The notes below the pieces were generated by a model. That model searched no databases, had not been told where the DNA came from, and saw nothing but the letters and a program-made list of their open reading frames with translations. A stretch of 41,741 bases of DNA, taken from positions 1 through 41,741 of the forward strand of contig NZ_BAHC01000085.1 of the NCBI RefSeq assembly GCF_000298195.1. Reading direction: 5' to 3'. Shown one piece after another: positions 15,812-25,753 of this stretch (positions within the stretch are counted from its first letter, which is position 1; every line of letters begins with the position of its first letter). A program made the position numbers and the translations under genes. The DNA comes from Gordonia rhizosphera NBRC 16068 (lineage in GTDB: Bacteria > Actinomycetota > Actinomycetes > Mycobacteriales > Mycobacteriaceae).

Positions 15812-15929
15812 GTGCCGCTGTCAGCAATGCTAGGCGCCCGTACGAGAAGTGATTGGCAAATTGGGACCGATCCGCGTGATCTCGGGTACCGGGTGGCCCG
15901 ACGTGCGATGCCCGGCACCGAGATGCCGC

Positions 15930-16571
15930 CTATGCCCCCGGCACCATCTCCCGGAACGTGGCGTAGGTCGACTCGATCGACTGGACACACCGCGCCATCG
16001 CCTCCCGATCGGTCGGCTGACAATCGGGCTGCCACTGATCCATTGCCAGTTGCATCAGGGCACCGTAGGTCGACATCACCACCCGAACCTTCAGGTCGTC
16101 CTCGTCGAGACCCATCCGTTCGGCGACTTTGCGCCGGATGGACTGCGTCTTCCATTCGCCCATCTCGACGCTGCGCGCCCGCACCGCCGGCGACGCGGCG
16201 ACGATTCGATTCATCGTCATGAATTGCTCGAGCAGGGGCGACGGCGACTCATCGTCGAGGGCATTGTGGAACACCTGCAGGTGCGCGTCACGCAGCGCCT
16301 CGAGCTCGTTGCCTGTGCGCGGCTGCGCATCGAGCGCGGCGACCACCGCGGTCACCATCTCCTCGATCGGACCGAGGACCACGTCCTCCTTGGTGGCGAA
16401 ATAGCGATTGAACGTGCGCGGCGAGATGTCGACGGCGTCGGCGATCTGCTCGACCGTCGTGGCGTCGAAACCCTGACGGTCACAGAGCTCGAGCGCCGCC
16501 GAGATCAACGCCGAGCGGGTCTGCTGCTTCTTACGCTCCCGCAGCCCGGGCTTCGCACACGCACCTTCCAT
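15930..16571 (-). CDS. TetR-family transcriptional regulator
   Basis: A 213-residue repressor with an N-terminal TetR helix-turn-helix (TVEQIADAVDISPRTFNRYF, around residues 38-57) and a diverse C-terminal ligand domain containing several Trp, Met and Phe residues suited to a hydrophobic ligand. The ATG at 16571 (MEGACAKPGL) is chosen because a plausible promoter overlaps the upstream in-frame ATG at 16622. It diverges from the DHA2 exporter at 16783, the classical arrangement in which the regulator represses the pump and itself until a drug-like ligand binds. It lies 118 bases upstream of the CHAT operon on the same strand, so read-through into that operon is possible. Confidence 0.85.
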   Translation of the reverse strand: MEGACAKPGLRERKKQQTRSALISAALELCDRQGFDATTVEQIADAVDISPRTFNRYFATKEDVVLGPIEEMVTAVVAALDAQPRTGNELEALRDAHLQVFHNALDDESPSPLLEQFMTMNRIVAASPAVRARSVEMGEWKTQSIRRKVAERMGLDEDDLKVRVVMSTYGALMQLAMDQWQPDCQPTDREAMARCVQSIESTYATFREMVPGA

Positions 16572-16603
16572 GGTTCGCGATACTAACCGCCCCACGTTGC
16601 GAT

Positions 16604-16632
16604 GCGATAAATAAACGGACATTTTAGGTCAA
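16604..16632 (-). promoter_or_regulatory. Promoter for tetR gene
   Basis: On the minus strand, TTGACC (16632-16627) and TATCGC (16609-16604) are separated by 17 bases, 33 bases before the tetR ATG. It lies between the divergent genes, where the TetR operator should also be; I could not pick a convincing palindrome. Confidence 0.45.
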
Positions 16633-16656
16633 TTGTCGCCTTCCTACTTTTGTCTC

Positions 16657-16686
16657 TTGACGACTTCTGTCTGACTCTGCCATTAT
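16657..16686 (+). promoter_or_regulatory. Promoter for DHA2 exporter
   Basis: TTGACG (16657-16662) and CATTAT (16681-16686) are 18 bases apart, about 97 bases before the exporter start. The AT-rich stretch makes it the best candidate in the divergent region. Confidence 0.45.
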
Positions 16687-16782
16687 TACTCATGTCGGCG
16701 GCGAACACCAGTCCCGGTGCAGCGACTCAGCCCGCCCGACCTTCCCGACCACACAAATCCATCCCGAATCTCAGGGGCAATC

Positions 16783-18330
16783 ATGTCGGAAACCCAAGTC
16801 CTACAACCCTCCCCACCCGACGACACTCTCGAAGAACGCGTCATCGTCGACCACTCCCGACGACGCTGGTGGGCCCTCGGCGTCATCGCACTCGCCCAGC
16901 TGATGGTCGTCCTCGATGCCACCATCGTCACGATCGCACTGCCGTTTGCGCAGGTCGACCTGCAGATCTCCGATGCCAACCGGCAGTGGGCGATGACCGC
17001 CTACACCCTGATCTTCGGCGGCCTGCTCCTGCTCGGTGGCCGCCTCGCCGACTACCTGGGCCGACGGCGCATGTTACTGATCGGCCTGATCGGGTTCGCC
17101 GCGTCCTCGGCGGTCGCCGGCCTCGCGTGGAACAGCGTGTCGTTCTTCGGCGGCCGCGCCCTGCAAGGCGCCTTCGCGGCGATCCTCGCCCCGGCGGCGC
17201 TGTCGCTGATCACCGTCACCTTCATCGAACAGAAGGAACGTGCCCGGGCCTTCGCCGTGTATGCGGCGGTGTCCGGCGGCGGCGCGGCGATCGGCCTCAT
17301 CGCGGGCGGCGCGCTGACCGAATACGTGTCCTGGCGCATGACGCTGTTGGTCAACACCCCGATCGCGGCCATCGCCGCGGTGGGCGCGATCGCCCTGGTC
17401 ACCCACGACCGCCCGTCGGTACGACGGCGCGGCTACGACATCCCCGGCGCCATCACCGCCACGATCGGTTTGATCAGCCTGGTGTACGGATTCACCCGAG
17501 CTGCCGAGGTCGGCTGGTCGTCGGCGTCCACCGTTAGCCTGTTCGTACTGGCCGCGGCCCTTCTGGTCGCATTCGTCTACATCGAAGCCCGATCCGCGAA
17601 TCCGCTCCTGCCGCTGCGCATCCCAGGCGATCTCAACCGGGGCGGCGCGTTCCTGCTCTCGCTGATCATCCCGATCCCGATGTTCGCGGTGTTCATGTTC
17701 CTGAGCTACTACCTGCAGAACACGCTGGGCTACACACCACTCGGCGCCGGTGTCGCCTTCCTGCCCTTCCCTGCCGCCATCATCGTCGCCGCCGGTATCT
17801 CGAGCTCACTGCTCCCCCGGGTGGGTCCGCGCATCCCGACCATCGCCGGTTCGGCGCTCGGTGTCGCCGGGTTGCTGTACCTCGCTCAACTCGACTCCGA
17901 CAGCACGTGGTTGGGCACCGTGCTCCCGAGCCAGGTACTGATCGCAGGCGGTATGGGATTCATCTTCGTGGCGATGCAGTCCGTGGCGCTGCACCGCATC
18001 GAGGAACGTGACGCGGGCGTGGCCAGCGCCCTGCTCAACACCGGTCAGCAGATCGGCGGCTCGGTCGGGCTGGCGCTGCTCAGCACCATCGTCGCGCAGG
18101 TCTTCGCCCGCCACCCGGGCAGCGCCATGACCGTCGACCCGGCAACCGGCCACCCGGTCCCCGTCGACGCCACCGCGTTCAAGGCGGCCAGCATCTACAG
18201 CTACGATGTCGCATTCTATTGGGGTGCAGGGTTCTTCGTTCTCGCGCTGCTGGTGGCGCTCTCGATGATCCGACTGCGTGCCTCGGACATGGGTGACGAG
18301 ACGCAGAACGCCGTGCACGTGGCGGCCTGA
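16783..18330 (+). CDS. MFS drug:H+ antiporter, DHA2 (14-TM) family
   Basis: A 515-residue multidrug-efflux permease of the EmrB/QacA type. About 14 membrane helices alternate with short loops; the motif-A region (GGRLADYLGRRRML) after helix 2 and the acidic residue in the first helix (VVLDATIVTIALP) are typical of DHA2 transporters. It should export hydrophobic cations or drugs using the proton gradient. The ATG at 16783 has CAGGGGCA just upstream; an earlier in-frame start at 16717 lacks this. It is divergent from tetR and ends at the strong palindrome at 18350-18390. Confidence 0.9.
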   Translation: MSETQVLQPSPPDDTLEERVIVDHSRRRWWALGVIALAQLMVVLDATIVTIALPFAQVDLQISDANRQWAMTAYTLIFGGLLLLGGRLADYLGRRRMLLIGLIGFAASSAVAGLAWNSVSFFGGRALQGAFAAILAPAALSLITVTFIEQKERARAFAVYAAVSGGGAAIGLIAGGALTEYVSWRMTLLVNTPIAAIAAVGAIALVTHDRPSVRRRGYDIPGAITATIGLISLVYGFTRAAEVGWSSASTVSLFVLAAALLVAFVYIEARSANPLLPLRIPGDLNRGGAFLLSLIIPIPMFAVFMFLSYYLQNTLGYTPLGAGVAFLPFPAAIIVAAGISSSLLPRVGPRIPTIAGSALGVAGLLYLAQLDSDSTWLGTVLPSQVLIAGGMGFIFVAMQSVALHRIEERDAGVASALLNTGQQIGGSVGLALLSTIVAQVFARHPGSAMTVDPATGHPVPVDATAFKAASIYSYDVAFYWGAGFFVLALLVALSMIRLRASDMGDETQNAVHVAA

Positions 18331-18349
18331 GGTTTCACCTGAAGTGGAT

Positions 18350-18390
18350 CGTATGAATCCAGCTCCGATTGCCGGAGCTGGATTCATACG
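18350..18390. terminator. Perfect 18-bp palindrome, bidirectional terminator
   Basis: The left arm 18350-18367 (CGTATGAATCCAGCTCCG) and right arm 18373-18390 are perfect complements with a 5-base loop. It sits between the convergent exporter (stop 18330) and membrane hydrolase (stop 18407), so it can terminate both. A degenerate copy occurs at 4834-4874. Confidence 0.75.
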
Positions 18391-18406
18391 GTTGTGCCGA
18401 GGCCCG

Positions 18407-20884
18407 CTACTGCGTGGGCTGGCTGCCGCCCGACTCCTCGCCCGACAACGCCGACACCCAGTCGCCCCAGGAGATGTCCGAGGTATAGGCCGAGTGTTGG
18501 TGCGTCGCGGTCGCCGGGAAGTCGCCGGGCGACGGGTCGGGCAGCCACACCTCGAGCAGCCGGCCGTCGGGGCCGCGCAGTGCGTATCTCGGGTCGGTGT
18601 CCGTGTTCTCGGGAACAGGGTCGCCGACAAACGTTCCGGGCACGTACGCCGCGAGGCCTGTGCGCCCCGCGTAGGCGACCACCCCGTCGCCGATGAAGTC
18701 GGTGAACCGGACCATATTGATCCACCGGTGATCGAGTCGTGTCCGAAGCCTTTCGTGGGCCTGGTGATCGAGCACCGACGGGAAGGCGCGACCGTACGCC
18801 CAGCCCAGCTGCGAACCATAGGTCAACAGAGAGATCCGACGATCCTGGTCTCTGTCCTGCGCGCACAGCCGATGGGCCAGCGCGTACATGATCAGCGAGC
18901 CCTGACTGTGGCCGGCAAGTACGAGCGTCTTGTCCTCGCCACACTTGTCGTCGATGAAGGCGATCAGGTCGCGGATCGCCCGCGGCGCATAGGCCGGCGG
19001 TACCAGCGGATGGCATTCGCGTGGCCAGAACGACGCCAGATCCCACAGCACACCGAGGCTGCGGCCGTCCTTGCGGGGATTCTGGAATGCGTTGAACACC
19101 GCCCGCAGCAGGAATGCCGCGATCGCCACCAACGCCACGGTACCCAGGGTCTGGATCGGCTCGGAGGCTTCGACCAGGGATCGGTTATTCCAGGCGATGA
19201 ATCCGGTGATCATGGCGGTGACCGCGAAGAAGCCAACCGCACTGGGGATCGCGAACTTCCCGGCCGCCACGATCCACCTGAGTTTAACCGACGACGGCGC
19301 CGTCGCCTGCAACGCCGACGCCGGCCCGAAGCGCCAACGACCGCGAATCAGCACGTACGGCAGGAGGATCAACAGGGTCCCCGCCACGCAGAAAAGGGCC
19401 GTCATCCCCCACATCCACGTCGTCGCCGCATAGATCGGAGGGAGACGCACGGACGTGTCGCTGAGCGTCCCGGCACCGAACAACTGGTCAAGCCACGAGG
19501 ACACCTTGTCGAAGAGGCTGGCCGACCGGTCGCCCGGGTCGGGTGTGGATGCCACCGCACCGATGACGAGTCGGGTCAGCGCGACACCGGCGCCGACACC
19601 GAGAAGGACCCCGAGCGCGGCGACGAGGGGTGCGTGCACGCCGAGCAACCACGGTCGGGTGGGCCCGGTCACGCGCGGCGAGAACACCACGGTGACAACG
19701 GTGAAGACCAGTGCGATCGCCACCAACACGGCGACGACGCCGAAGAGGACCGCGACGACCCGGTCGTCGCCGTCGACGAGATCAGCGTTCACCGGCGCAT
19801 CGTCGAGACGTCCGGGTAGCACGAGAAACGACACCAGACCGAGGATCACGAAGACGACGATGAGCCACCCGATGGCCCGCCAGGACACGAAAAGCCACCA
19901 CATCCGGCGCGCCCAGGCAAGCCGCGATGCGGGACCGCCGAACGTGTTGTCGTCACCGGACGCGCGGGGGTCGTTGCACAGGGCCGTGACCACCGCGGCA
20001 ATGGCGATGATGACGAGCGACGGAACCAGAACGAAGCACCGAGCCTGTGAACCGCCGCCGAGCATGATTGCCGCGGTGAGTATTCCGACGATCGCATGCG
20101 TTGTCAGCAGCAGGGTGGCGCGCGCGTCTTGCGGCAACACGAAGTCGTCGGACGCGATGCCCGGGGTGTCCGCCGATGCGGTTCGCGACTCCTCGCCGAA
20201 CTCGGTCATGGCGAACTGACGCATATAGGCCTCGTCGAGCGACTCCTTCGCGTCGTCAGTGAACTTCTTGCGGAGATCGTCGTCGTTGTCGTGCCAGAGC
20301 GCCACGAATCCGCCACCGACGAACAGCACTGTAAGACAGGCGAAAACGGCGGACGACCGCCAGAGGCCATCGGACATCCCCCACTGCCAATCCGCCGACA
20401 GCCACGTCCAGCATGTCGAACCCACCCCGCCTCGCAGTTGACGGCACTGAATGGCGAGAACATCGGTGACGATGAAGGTCGCCTGCGCGACCAGGATCGC
20501 GGTGAGCGCCAACCCGATCAGCCGGAACACCGCGCGCAGAAGGTCGATGCACCAGGCCATCTGAGGAGCGGCGCGGGGCAGCATCCAGCCCGCGACGTTG
20601 ACCAGCGCGAACGGCGCGAACAACGCCCAGAGCGCCTGGAACTTGAGGCCGGATGTCATTCCGCCCCATCGATAGGCGTACCGGATGTCCGGACGTTCGA
20701 CGTGCCCGGGGGCGGTCGGGTAGGTGGTGAAGTCGCCTCGATAGCGCTTCGACTTCACCGTCCCGGGCACGGCCCTCTGCACCGTCCCGGGCACGGCCAC
20801 CACCCGCGCCGAGTCCAAGATCACCTCGGATGATGTGCCGCTCACGCCGTGAGTGAGCAGGACGATCCGTCCCTCGTTGGGCAT
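18407..20884 (-). CDS. Polytopic membrane protein with C-terminal lipase-like domain
   Basis: An 825-residue protein. The N-terminus starts with a strand typical of alpha/beta hydrolases ([12 protein letters not shown]); then come about ten or eleven membrane helices (residues ~75-590); the C-terminal domain has a nucleophile elbow [10 protein letters not shown] (Ser660) and a candidate catalytic His in THQHSAY (about 795-797). The first strand and the nucleophile elbow thus flank a large membrane insert, suggesting a membrane-embedded lipase or esterase. The ATG at 20884 is chosen because the frame upstream has poor coding character, although its ribosome-binding site is weak. An in-frame repeat (AVPGTV twice, near residue 30) is present. 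I do not know its substrate. Confidence 0.7.
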
Positions 20885-21063
20885 GGGTCGAATTCTGCGC
20901 CTCTGCCGCGCTCGTGAGGTGGAGAACTGCGTTTTTCTGTGGCGAACTGGCGGCGAACGCGGCGGCGACATCCCGAACCACTCGCCCCGTGCGACGTGGT
21001 CGAGACTGTCATACCCCCCGCGTAATCTTTTGCACATCAGTTTGATTCGTGAAGGGGTGGCCC

Positions 21064-22626
21064 ATGCTGGAGACCGAGATCCCGCCGTCGGAAGTGATGG
21101 TGCTCTACGACGAGCTGCACACGTTGCTCGATCGGATCGCCGACGTGGACACCACGTCGGCCACACCGACCGACATCGTCGACGCCGCCAAATCCCATGA
21201 GCGCGCGGTCCGTCGGATGAGCGCGATCGGTCATCGTCGAGTGCTTGAGGTCATCAACCGCGACGCGCACGCGAAGTCCGGTCATCGGTCGGTCACCACC
21301 TTCCTCACCGAAGCGCTGCGGATCACCGATCCGCGCAAACGCCTGCAGCAGATGCATGAGGTCGCACCGTCCTACACGTTGCAGGGCGAGCTGCTGCCGC
21401 CGCGCTGCCCGAACACCGCCGACGCGCTGAGCGAGGGTGCGATCGGATCGGCCCACGCCCAAGCCATCATCGACGCGCTGCGCCGTATCCCGCAGTCGGT
21501 GCCCGCCGACGACCGCGACGCCGCCGAAGCCACCCTCGCCGACTACGCCCGCACCTTGTCCCCTCGCCAGATCACCGAACTCGGCGCCCGCATCCTCGCC
21601 TACCTCGATCCCGACGGCACCCTCACCGATGACCGCGACCGCGCCCGGCAACGCCGCCTGCGCGTCGGACGTCAAGACGCACAAGGCATGAGCAAGCTCA
21701 ACGGCGTGCTCGACCCCACCACCCGGGCCATGCTCGACGTCGTCCTCGCCGCCTGGGCCGCCCCCGGAATGAACAACCCGCAGGACGAAACCTCGCCCCG
21801 CGGAATCAAAGACGACATCGACCCCAAGGTGCTCAAGGAGGCCGCCGATCGCGACGACCGCTCCGACGATCAACGAAACCACGACGCCTTCAAGGCGTTG
21901 CTCACCGCCGCGCTCGACGGCGGCATACTCGGCGGCAGTCACCGCGGTCTGCCACCGCACCTGATCGTCACGATCAGCGAATCCGAACTGCGCGAGCGCG
22001 CCGGTATCGGCCAAACGGCCACCGGCGGGTTCCTCCCGATCAGCGATGTCATCGAACTCGCCGCCCGCGCCCAGCAGCACCTGGCCGTGTTCGCCGATCA
22101 CACCGCCGAAATCCTCTACCTCGGTGAGGCCAAACGCCTGGCCAACCGGTCGCAACGCCTGGCCATCCTCGCCCGCGACGGCGCCGGCTGCTCCTGCCCC
22201 GGCTGCACCAAGCCCATGACCCTCTCCGAAATCCATCACGCCGAAAGAGACTGGGCCGATGGCGGATACACCGACGTCAACGCGATGGCCGCCGCCTGCC
22301 CACAACACAACCGGGCTGTCGGCCCCAAACCCGGACAATGGACCACCTCCATGGTCACCGACGGACCCGACACCGGCCGCGCCGCCTGGACCCTCAACAC
22401 CGACGGCTCCATCCCACCCGCACCGCCCCGCGTCAACCGCAACTTCCAACTCGCCGAAATCCTCGGTCGGCACCTGCGGAACGAAGCGACCGCCCCTCCG
22501 GTTGACATCCCCGCGGGCCCCCGCGCACCCCGATCCCAGCAAGAACGACGCCGGGTGCCGAAACTCATCGCCTCCGGCTGGGCGGTGCAGATGCTCACCC
22601 GCGCCGATCTGGGGCTTGCCGGCTGA
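21064..22626 (+). CDS. DUF222 / HNH endonuclease (13E12 family)
   Basis: A 520-residue protein of the actinobacterial 13E12-repeat family: a helical DUF222 region (about residues 1-330) followed by an HNH nuclease domain with CxCxxC (about 378-383), the His pair at 391-392 and an Asn/His-rich end ([14 protein letters not shown]). HNH domains nick or cut DNA with a divalent metal; the cellular role of this family is not established. The ATG at 21064 has GAAGGGGTGG six bases upstream; a GTG at 21049 would lie over that site. Such genes are often multicopy and recombine with one another, so parts of this sequence may recur elsewhere in the genome. Confidence 0.85.
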
Positions 22627-22770
22627 GCCGCGAACGTACCTCCGGACTCGTCTGAGCCGACCGCGTCACCGAATGATCGGCGGATGCTTGACGGTCACCG
22701 GCCGCGCGGTGCTCACGGTGGCGGATGACATGTGGCCGGATATTCGTCCTACCGTTCGTACGATGAAGCT

Positions 22771-22998
22771 ATGGCCAAAGACAAGGTGTCAATCACTCTC
22801 GACAGCGAGGTCTTGGCGACTGCCGACGCCGACGCAAAGGCAGAGGGTCTGAATCGGTCCGAGCTGATCGAACGCGCGCTACGACATGAGCATCTTCGGA
22901 TTGCTCTCACGAACCACACGGCGCACACGGTTCCGGCGCTGAACATCGACCGCTATGCCGATATGATCTATCAGGCAAACAAGGCTGCCGGCTTGTGA
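22771..22998 (+). CDS. Ribbon-helix-helix antitoxin
   Basis: A 75-residue protein with a CopG/RHH DNA-binding start (KVSITLDSEVLATADADAKA, then LNRSELIERALR): a beta-strand and two helices, as in antitoxins of the VapB/MazE-like type. The C-terminal part (about 45-75) should wrap the toxin. The ATG at 22771 is used; an in-frame start 39 bases upstream gives an unlikely tail. Its stop overlaps the toxin start (GTGA), the usual coupled arrangement, and the antitoxin should repress its own operon. The toxin next door is broken, so this is now an orphan antitoxin. Confidence 0.75.
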   Translation: MAKDKVSITLDSEVLATADADAKAEGLNRSELIERALRHEHLRIALTNHTAHTVPALNIDRYADMIYQANKAAGL

Positions 22999-23298
22999 TC
23001 GCTCCCGGTGTCATCGCGCCTCGCCGCGACACCGATAACGCGATATACGCTGTGGTGCTGTCGAATTCGATCAATATCGCGGCGGATACCGGACGTATCA
23101 TCGTGTGCCCCGACATTCCCGGACCGATCCCTTAAGGCACGATGGCCAATGGCCGTCGCCGTCGGAGAACCTGAGGGTGTGGCACTTCCCGAACTGGTGC
23201 AATGGCTTCCGGTCACAGCCCTCGACGACCCAATCGGCAACGTCGGCGCCGCGGCATTGCACCAGTCCGTGGGATTGATGACTGCGTTGATCACTTAG
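22995..23298 (+). pseudogene. MazF/CcdB-like toxin, inactivated
   Basis: The GTG at 22995 starts MIAPGVIAPRRDTDNA and continues to IIVCPDIPGPIP, then meets a TAA at 23133-23135. The rest of the family-typical sequence (MAVAVGEPEGVALPELVQWL, then GNVGAAALHQSVGLM) is in the next frame from 23149 to the stop at 23298. Restoring one base (an extra A in GCCAATGGCC) and reading TAA as GAA gives a ~100-residue toxin of the fold shared by MazF and CcdB. Two independent lesions make sequencing error unlikely. The intact antitoxin upstream fits selection for loss of toxicity. Confidence 0.7.
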
Positions 23299-23336
23299 CC
23301 TGTTCCCGCCGCGGCCGACGTGCCAGAGTGAGAACA

Positions 23337-24854
23337 ATGAGGGCGCGCCTCACCGACCTGCTGGTCGGGCTGTCCCGCTTTGCCGACCTGGGCTTCGGTC
23401 TCGAGGGTGGTACTGCGGCAACCTCGGGTGTGCTGGCGGCACGGCTGGCCCGGGAACTGAATCTTGATTCAGCGGAGGCCAGCGCCTGCTTCTACGTCGC
23501 CCTATTGACTCATGTCGGCTGCGTCGGGTACGCCAGCGAAACGGCCCGGCTGTTCGGCGACGAGCTGGCCGCGAATGCGGCGGCCGCCCACGCCGACCAT
23601 GCGTCGGTCACCGACACCTTCGCGACCTTCGTGCCGATGCTCACGCGCGGCCGACCGCCGATTACCCGCGCGCGGATCGCGCTGACCCTGCTCACCAGGG
23701 GCTCCTCGTGGGGTGAGGCGTACACCACGGCGGCCTGCGAGGTGGGCCGCGACGCCGCCCGGCGGATGCACCTGTCCGAAACGGTGCAAGCCGGGATGTT
23801 GCATGTCTACGACGAATGGCGACACGGCGGCAACGACATCCCGCTGGCGGCCCGAGTCGCGCGTCTCGCCGGAATCGCGGCGGTATTCGCCGACGACGTC
23901 GGGTCGAAGGTTTCCGACGCCCTGCGACGCCGCGCCGGCGGGATGCTCGACCCGGCACTGGTGGATGCCTTCCTGCGGGCCGGAATCACAGCCCAGCCGG
24001 ATGGCGATCTCCGTCAGACAGTTCTCGACGCGGAGCCCGAGCCAGTGGTGTGGGTGGACAATATCACTTGCGTTGCAGAGGTTTTCGCAGATCTAGCCGA
24101 TCTCAAGTCGCCGTTCTTCCTCGGGCATTCGCGGGCCGTCGCAGCGCTGTGCCTGAGTGCGGCCACCCGGCTGGGACTGCCGGAGGCCGACCGCCGCGAT
24201 CTGCACCTCGCCGGACTGCTGCACGATGTGGGCCGGGTGGCGATATCGAGTGCGGTGTGGGAGAAGCAGACTCCACTCACCACAGACGAGATCGAGCAGG
24301 TGCGACTACATCCGTACTACTCCGAACGCATCGTCGCCGGATCCGCCGAACTCGCCCACCTCGCACCGCTGGTCGGCCGCCATCACGAACGCCTCGACGG
24401 GACCGGATATCCGCACGGCTGCACCGCCGTCGACCTCACCATGCCGATGCGGATCCTCGCCGCCGCCGACGCGTACCAGACGTTGTGCGAGCCGCGGCCG
24501 CATCGTCCGGCCCTCACCGCGTCCGACGCCGAGCGGGCCGTGCTGGATCGCGCCGCGGCGGGTGCGTTGGATCTCGACGCCGTGCGCGGGGTCGTCGGCG
24601 GCGACCTCGCCGCCCCTGCACCCGCAGTGCCGGCTCCTGCCGGTCTGACCGCCCGCGAGATCGAGGTGCTCCGCCTCGTCGCGCACGGCTGCAGCAACGC
24701 CGAGATCGGTACTCGCCTGGTGATCTCCCGGCGCACCGCCGAACATCACGTCCAGCACATCTACACCAAGATCGGGGTGTCGAGCCGCGCCGCGGCCACC
24801 CTGTTCGCCGTCGAGAACCAGCTTCTGACACCGACAGACCACGGAGATGGGTAG
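23337..24854 (+). CDS. HD-GYP domain protein with C-terminal LuxR HTH
   Basis: A 505-residue fusion. Residues ~1-230 form a helical region, partly a degenerate HD domain; ~255-400 form an HD-GYP phosphohydrolase domain with LLHDVGR (His296-Asp297) and HHERLDGTGYP (from His349); ~435-500 form a LuxR/GerE helix-turn-helix (LTAREIEVLRLVAHGCSNAE). HD-GYP proteins degrade cyclic di-GMP or related dinucleotides, so the fusion could couple nucleotide hydrolysis directly to transcription; this is inference. The ATG at 23337 is preceded by GTGAGAA. The next gene, an alpha/beta hydrolase, starts 68 bases after the stop and may be its target or operon partner. Confidence 0.8.
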   Translation: MRARLTDLLVGLSRFADLGFGLEGGTAATSGVLAARLARELNLDSAEASACFYVALLTHVGCVGYASETARLFGDELAANAAAAHADHASVTDTFATFVPMLTRGRPPITRARIALTLLTRGSSWGEAYTTAACEVGRDAARRMHLSETVQAGMLHVYDEWRHGGNDIPLAARVARLAGIAAVFADDVGSKVSDALRRRAGGMLDPALVDAFLRAGITAQPDGDLRQTVLDAEPEPVVWVDNITCVAEVFADLADLKSPFFLGHSRAVAALCLSAATRLGLPEADRRDLHLAGLLHDVGRVAISSAVWEKQTPLTTDEIEQVRLHPYYSERIVAGSAELAHLAPLVGRHHERLDGTGYPHGCTAVDLTMPMRILAAADAYQTLCEPRPHRPALTASDAERAVLDRAAAGALDLDAVRGVVGGDLAAPAPAVPAPAGLTAREIEVLRLVAHGCSNAEIGTRLVISRRTAEHHVQHIYTKIGVSSRAAATLFAVENQLLTPTDHGDG

Positions 24855-24922
24855 GTCTACCGATGTGCGCGCCGACCCGGCGCAGGATTCTGGAATCACA
24901 CCCTGCACGAGAGGAGATTCCG

Positions 24923-25747
24923 ATGACCACCCAGACCCACGATGTGGCCACCCTGTCCGTGATGTCCGCCGATGGCACCCCGATCGGCGCACATGTCTCC
25001 GGCTCAGGCCGTCCGCTGGTATTGCTGCACGGCGCATCGTCGGACAGCTCGACCTGGCGCATGGCGGCGGAATGGCTGGAGCCACACGTCCGGGTGATTC
25101 GCGTCGACCGACGCGGCCGCGGCCTCAGCGGAGACCGGAGCGAGTACACGATCGAGGCGGAGTACGACGACGCGGTCGCGGTCGTCGATGCGGCCGCGGA
25201 GGCCTACGGTGCGCCGGTCGACCTGCTGGGCCACTCGTATGGCGGCAACGTTGCATTCGGGGCTGGCTTGCGTACCAAGAACATTCGCCGACTCATGCTC
25301 TATGAGGGTTGGCCGCCTCCCAATCCCGAGCATCGCCGCTTCCCCGCCGAGATGTACACGACGCTGGAGGAACTCGCGACGACCCGTCCGGAGGACATGC
25401 TGCGAGTGTTCCTGCGGGACTGCGCCGGACTCACCGCCGACGAACTCGCACAACTCGAGGCGGCACCCTCGTGGCCGGCGCGGGTCGCGGCCGCGCCCAC
25501 CGTGCCCCGTGAGGTCCGCGCGTTCGGCCACTGTGCCTTCGATCCACGCACAGCCGCAGGCATTTCCGTGCCGACAATGCTGCTCGTGGGTTCCGAGAGC
25601 ACCGATGAGGTCAAAGCCGACCCCGAAATCGTCGCGGCAGCGATACCCGATGCGCGGATTCGGGTGCTCGACGGTCAGACACATATGGCGCATCTGGCAG
25701 CTCCGGAGGATTTCGCTTCGGCTGTGCTGGAGTTCTTGCGGGACTGA
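24923..25747 (+). CDS. Alpha/beta hydrolase
   Basis: A 274-residue cytoplasmic alpha/beta hydrolase. The oxyanion motif is VLLHGASS (about residues 33-40), the nucleophile elbow is LLGHSYGG (Ser105), and the C-terminal catalytic His is in DGQTHMAHL; an acidic partner lies near the VPTMLLVGSES strand. The ATG at 24923 has GAGGAGATT eight bases upstream. It follows the HD-GYP/LuxR gene on the same strand, a pairing I recall from mycobacteria. Substrate unknown: an ester, epoxide or lactone is possible. Confidence 0.8.
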   Translation: MTTQTHDVATLSVMSADGTPIGAHVSGSGRPLVLLHGASSDSSTWRMAAEWLEPHVRVIRVDRRGRGLSGDRSEYTIEAEYDDAVAVVDAAAEAYGAPVDLLGHSYGGNVAFGAGLRTKNIRRLMLYEGWPPPNPEHRRFPAEMYTTLEELATTRPEDMLRVFLRDCAGLTADELAQLEAAPSWPARVAAAPTVPREVRAFGHCAFDPRTAAGISVPTMLLVGSESTDEVKADPEIVAAAIPDARIRVLDGQTHMAHLAAPEDFASAVLEFLRD

Positions 25748-25753
25748 GACAGC

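Noticed and set aside
15812..15929. Promoter for the CHAT operon
   Set aside because: TTGCCA and TAGCAT are present on the minus strand but 21 bases apart, too far for a credible call.
20885..21166. N-terminal extension of the membrane lipase-like gene
   Set aside because: Arg/Pro-rich translation overlapping the 5' end of the divergent DUF222 gene; the start at 20884 fits the coding signal.
21037..22542. 501-codon minus-strand frame
   Set aside because: Antisense of the DUF222/HNH gene; glycine/valine-rich shadow translation.
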